Shown: positions 60,000 through 64,000 of the stretch, one piece after another
Numbering within the stretch: position 1 is the stretch's first letter
Layout: each line of letters begins with the position of its first letter
Assembly (NCBI RefSeq): GCF_037893015.1
Contig: NC_133658.1
Span: 640,281,166 to 640,345,165, forward strand
Length of the DNA stretch: 64,000 bases
From: Macrotis lagotis
Lineage: Eukaryota; Chordata; Mammalia; Peramelemorphia; Peramelidae
Reading direction: 5' to 3'
Notes under the pieces: model-generated
The model's database searches: none
Seen by the model: the letters and a program-made list of their open reading frames with translations, nothing else
Told to the model about the DNA's origin: nothing
Program-made: the position numbers and the translations under genes

Positions 60000-61545
60000 A
60001 ATAAGATTGGATGGAAGAGGACTTTGGTCTGAGGGAGCATTGCAAGTTAGTCAGAGGAAATTAGATATCTCTGAGTAGGCTAATCTACTTGGAATCCTTG
60101 GCATTTTCAGAAATAATCTAGCTTAAACATTTCTCCTTAAATATGTTCTCCTATGCTTCAACCAGCAAAGGTATTCCTTTTCTTTTTTCACTCATATCAT
60201 CTACAAAGAATTCTGTGATAGTTAGACTCTCTTCACGGTTTTGTGGCTGGTTGTGCTATGCAATGAAGCTATGACATACATCACCCCAAATGAATTTTAC
60301 TTATTGCTGTGAGCCAATAATTTAAATAGTAGGATAATAAATCCCTTTTATTCCATATAGAGAATAGAGCATAAGAACCTTTTAGCTCTTCTGGGCTGCA
60401 ACACCCAACAAAAACTGGTCAATGACTGCATATAGAATTTAATATTTATGACTACAATGTAACCCATATTACCAATGAGGATAATAATTTAAAGTAATAA
60501 AGAATAATAAAATATTATATAGAATAATAAAAAGGAGCATAATAATAAAACATTTACTTCTTAAACAAAAATAAAAGGATTGCTATTTTTAATGTGAACA
60601 ATGATCCTGCTATTTTTGGTACTAGTCTTCTCTATCTGGTTTGATAGAGGTTATAGTGATGTGATGCTCATCTGAAATTTTCAAGATGCTCATCTGAAAT
60701 TTTTCTTTTATTTTTACCTTTTGTAGGCTTCATGTGGTAAAAAAATTGCTCACTAAATATACTTACTTCCTAAAAAAAGATGTCATGAACAGGGCATGTT
60801 TATGAAATGTTGAATATTTTTCTTTAAGCAGGTACAACTTGTAAAAGTCCAATAAAGACACTAGAATAAATTTTCCATTAAGTTGCATATCTGATTACAA
60901 CTCGATCCATTTTATTTGCAAGTTTGCTGGCAATGTGATGATGTCAACTGAGAACGGTGTAGCAAATAACTGGAATGCAGTTGGTGTTTTCTAAAATATT
61001 GAAATCTATTCTCATAGTTCTGTGACAGAGTAGCAATTAATGCTGCCTACAATAAAGTTGTGTGTGGAAATTATGTCATATAACATTTTAAAATAAAAAT
61101 CCTAATTCCTATATGCATATCTTTTGTAAAAATAAGAAAAACCCCCAGTGGTCTGTGAGACTATAAAATGTTAGCTATGTTAGTTAAGGATTAAGATGGT
61201 CTGTTGAAATATGTGTTCACTTGGTCCTTCATTTTCTAGTTATGAGCTAGGAGTCATTTGAATGAACATACTGCTGGCTGGTCACTTGTTGGACACAACT
61301 GGTCTAGAAAATGTTATAGATTACAGACTTTCAAGGAATTAGCACACAATAAAATATTCAACACTGGAGTCACAAGAATTTAACCTTTTCTTTTATCTAG
61401 AAGTCTATTGGAAGAACTTTACTATATGTAAATAAATCTTTTATCTTTGGAATCTCATGTCTGTTGAAAAAATATTATTAAAAAAAGGAGTCCTTTGCTT
61501 ATTGAGCCTGAGGGTTAATTGGGGGAGAGGGAAATAAAGCTCTGA
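60000..61545. other. no gene; unassigned intronic DNA
   Basis: AT-rich, with a local tandem-like run of 'aataataaa' steps (60480-60560) and a 20-bp near repeat ('gatgctcatctgaaat' at 60662 and 60686). No frames of interest. Confidence 0.45.
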
Positions 61546-61560
61546 ATTTTTTTGGGGGGG

Positions 61561-61703
61561 TGGTTTTTGCTAGGCAGTGGGACTTGCTAGGGACTTGCCC
61601 AAGGTCACACAGCTAGCAGGTATCAAGTGTGTGAAACTGGATTTGAATTCAGGTCCTCCTGAGTCCAGGTCTGGTGCTCTCTCCACTATGCCATGTAGTT
61701 GCC
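61561..61703 (-). mobile_element. short tRNA-headed SINE, antisense
   Basis: 'tggtttttgctaggcagtgg', 'cttgcccaaggtcacacagc', 'ggatttgaattcaggtcc' and reversed head ending 'tgtagttgcccc'. Confidence 0.85.
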
Positions 61704-62034
61704 CCATGATTTGTTTGTTTTTGAGAGTAGCTGGACCTGTGATTTCTTTGGTAAGAGAATTCCAAACAAGAATGCAGATAAGCAACTTGTAACTTGTCTT
61801 TGAGAGTTGTCTGGGGAACACTGAGATATTAAATGATTTTTTTCCATGGTCACAAGCTAATATGTAATAGAATCCAAATTCAAATGGGTTAGCATTCATG
61901 AAAAATGCATGTTTCTTTTTATTCCATTGACCATTAAAAGAAGGTTTTTATATATGTGAACATGCAAAATGAAGTAGTTGTATTTTATTTTTGAATGATA
62001 GTCAAAAAGTACATGTCTATTAGAACACAGGGTC

Positions 62035-62215
62035 TGAAAGCTGAAGAGCTGGGCTTGAGTTCTAGGAGCATGGTTCAGTGTCAAGAACTCCAGAATTGTA
62101 GAACTTCAAATACTATCTTTTCACTGCTCTATGCATTTTTGATCAAGTCAGTTAACCTCTCTCGACATCACTTTTCTCATCTGTAAAATAAGGGTCTTGA
62201 AATAGATGACATCTT
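62035..62215 (+). repeat. MIR relic
   Basis: 'tcaagtcagttaacctctct', 'ttttctcatctgtaaaata' and 'gtcttgaaatagatgacatc'. Confidence 0.8.
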
Positions 62216-62219
62216 AGGA

Positions 62220-62510
62220 TGGGTGTTAGAGACTGGCTCATGGATCATCAAGAACTGCACCACACACTTCCTTGTCATGTCCATACCCATCAGCACCTTC
62301 ATTCTGGCTATCATTCTCCATTTCCTCTCCATCCATTCTTGGACCTTTATTTAGCTTCCCTTTACTTTTTGTCTTCCCTTCTTAGAATGTAAGTTCCTTA
62401 GGGCAGGTACTATCTCCTTTCCTTGTATGTATATCTCTTGTGCTTAGCATGATGCTTGACACCATGTGCTTGACACCTAGTAAGCACTTAAAAATGATTT
62501 ATCTATCCAT
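62220..62510 (+). repeat. L2 3' relic
   Basis: 'gaatgtaagttccttagggc', 'tcttgtgcttagcatgatgc' and 'ctagtaagcacttaaaaatg' mark the L2 3' end. Confidence 0.75.
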
Positions 62511-62865
62511 CTACAGAATTAAAGTGAGGAGTAGGATTGATATTCAACCAGAATATCCATAATATGTGCCCAGGCCATTATTTTGTATTTGTTCTGAATC
62601 ACCTGGCTTTGCTTCCATTAGTTGTATGTCTGTAACAAATTAAAACCAAATAAGTCACATCCCACAAAGTCTCAGGCATACTACTGAAGTGAGTTCCTTA
62701 CTGTGACTGTTGCTTGACATATTTGGGCTCTCTGGATGATGACTTCTTAAGATTGAGATCCCTGGGGATAGGCAGACAATGTGCTAGAAAAACTCAGTAT
62801 TCTTGCAGCTGTCACCAATCATTAATTATCCCTAGTCTTTGAACAAGCATCAAGACATTCTCTTG

Positions 62866-63011
62866 GGGTGGCTGGGTGGTACAGTGGATAGAGCGCCGGC
62901 CTTGGAGTCTGTGGGACCTGAGTTCAAATATGACCTCAGACACTTAATAATTACCTAGCTGTGTGGCCTTGGCCACTTAACCTCATTGCCTTGCAAAAAA
63001 ACCATTAAAAA
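62866..63011 (+). mobile_element. short tRNA-headed SINE, 14-bp perfect target duplication
   Basis: 'gtggtacagtggatagagc', 'gagttcaaatatg' and end 'cattgccttgcaaaaaaacc'. Flanked by aagacattctcttg at 62852-62865 and 63012-63025. It lacks a few bases of the usual 'gggcaagccactt' block. Confidence 0.95.
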
Positions 63012-63144
63012 AAGACATTCTCTTGATGTTGTTGATGGTATATTGAGGTGGTAGCTTGAGATGTGGTCCCTCTGAATTTATGACAGAGTATGTGAAGAGT
63101 AGACAGGGAGAATACAAGATGAGAGAAACTGGGTCACAGAAGAG

Positions 63145-63345
63145 GAGCAGTTTGGTATAGTGGATCAAATGTTAGACCTGAAGTCAAGAGGAATGGTTCA
63201 AATCCCAGGTCTGCCATTACTATATATAAGTAATGGCATATAAGTACTACTTTGGACTTATTTCCTAATCTGTAAAATTTTAAGGTTGGTGTAGATGACC
63301 TCTAAGACATCTTCCAAATCCAAATCTAAAATCCTTTGAATATGA
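63145..63345 (+). repeat. THER/MIR-type SINE relic
   Basis: 'ttggtatagtggatcaaatg', 'ggttcaaatcccagg' (B box) and 'cctaatctgtaaaatttt'. Confidence 0.75.
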
Positions 63346-64000
63346 AGGAGCAAAGAAGAGGGCAAAAGGATCTCTTAAGTGTAGATCTTCTGAGCTAATT
63401 CTTTGTCATGAATGAATTGGTCTTAAAATGTAAGTACCTAGGGGAGTTTAGGCCAGACAGAACTAAATATACCTCTTCTATGAAACACTCTAGAGAAGTT
63501 AACTGATTTTAGGTGTAACTACTGATCCCCAAAGAATAAGCCCAATTATGATGATTGTTGAATTTGTGCTTCCCAGTAACATAATTCTAAGCCTCTGGTA
63601 TCTCTGTATGAATAAAAACTGTTTTGGGAGAAACTAAAAGATTAGAACTTAGTGTGAATAGAATTAGTGGCAAAAGGTGTAAGGTACTTAATGAGTTTCT
63701 CTGAGGAGTTGAGTTCCTTTTACAGTTTTCTCTCTTTTCTATCTCATTAGAATAATTTGTGTCATCAGAATTTTATTCTTGAGAGAATTCACTTTCTCTA
63801 TGGTTGACTAATGAAGAATTTTGAGACATTGGATCCTCCCTTTCTCTCAAACTTTTGTCATCTCTTCTTAAATTTGGGTTTTACATCAAACTACCTCTGG
63901 TTTTCTCCTACCTATCTGTCATGAACTCTCAAATGATCACTTTCTCTCAAGTTTTTCCATCAGAAGTCTTCCTTAAAGATAGCACTTTACTCAGCACTTT
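63346..64000. other. no feature recognised
   Basis: C/T-rich unique intronic DNA to the right edge. Confidence 0.4.

Overview
The window looks like marsupial (metatherian) nuclear DNA. It is AT-rich, repeat-dense and intron/intergenic in character. It carries many copies of a roughly 150-bp tRNA-headed SINE that I recognise as marsupial-type, longer SINEs, MIR/CORE-SINE relics, L2 and CR1/L3 LINE relics, an RTE-like LINE and several generations of L1. The short SINE (body ending in 'ttgccttgcaaaaacct' plus A-run) suggests an Australian marsupial, but that is inference from memory of repeat families, not a database match.

Only one protein-coding exon is supported. At 33998-34123 (+) lies the first coding exon of KIF5C (kinesin heavy chain, neuronal kinesin-1). 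It encodes 42 residues and ends in a consensus splice donor. It sits in a CpG island (about 33590-34690), about 570 bp downstream of a textbook ZNF143/THAP11-type motif that abuts a CCAAT box. Everything right of 34123 is therefore KIF5C intron 1 (no exon 2 was found within the remaining 29.9 kb). Everything left of about 33400 is 5' flanking or intergenic DNA.

Layout. 1-5750: SINE and MIR relics, then two ORF1-bearing L1/HAL1-like relics in opposite orientations. 5750-9335: mostly unclassified DNA. 9336-12745: an internally deleted L1. 12746-19135: unique DNA with L2, MIR and SINE insertions. 19140-22070: L1 pieces with a 753-bp processed mRNA 3'-UTR retrocopy inserted in one of them. 22195-22990: L2. 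23010-32470: an old L1/HAL1-like element split by a structurally full-length but dead L1 (24992-31505). 32620-33400: MIR and L2. 33400-34700: KIF5C promoter and exon 1. 34700-64000: intron 1 with MIRs, SINEs, a CR1/L3, a 5'-truncated L1 with a perfect 17-bp target duplication (42668-43160), an RTE-like LINE 3' half (about 43737-45300), a roughly 2-kb L2 (54415-56460), more L2 relics and several microsatellites.

The repeats fall into three LINE/SINE partnerships visible in the sequence. Poly(A)-tailed short SINEs and the retrocopy have L1-style target duplications. A roughly 300-bp SINE shares its 3' tail with the RTE-like LINE. MIR-type SINEs accompany L2. I found no unknown multi-gene system. 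The most interesting signals are the 3'-UTR retrocopy, the RTE/SINE shared tail, a 134-bp tandem duplication between L1 ORF1 and ORF2, and the promoter motif pair at KIF5C.
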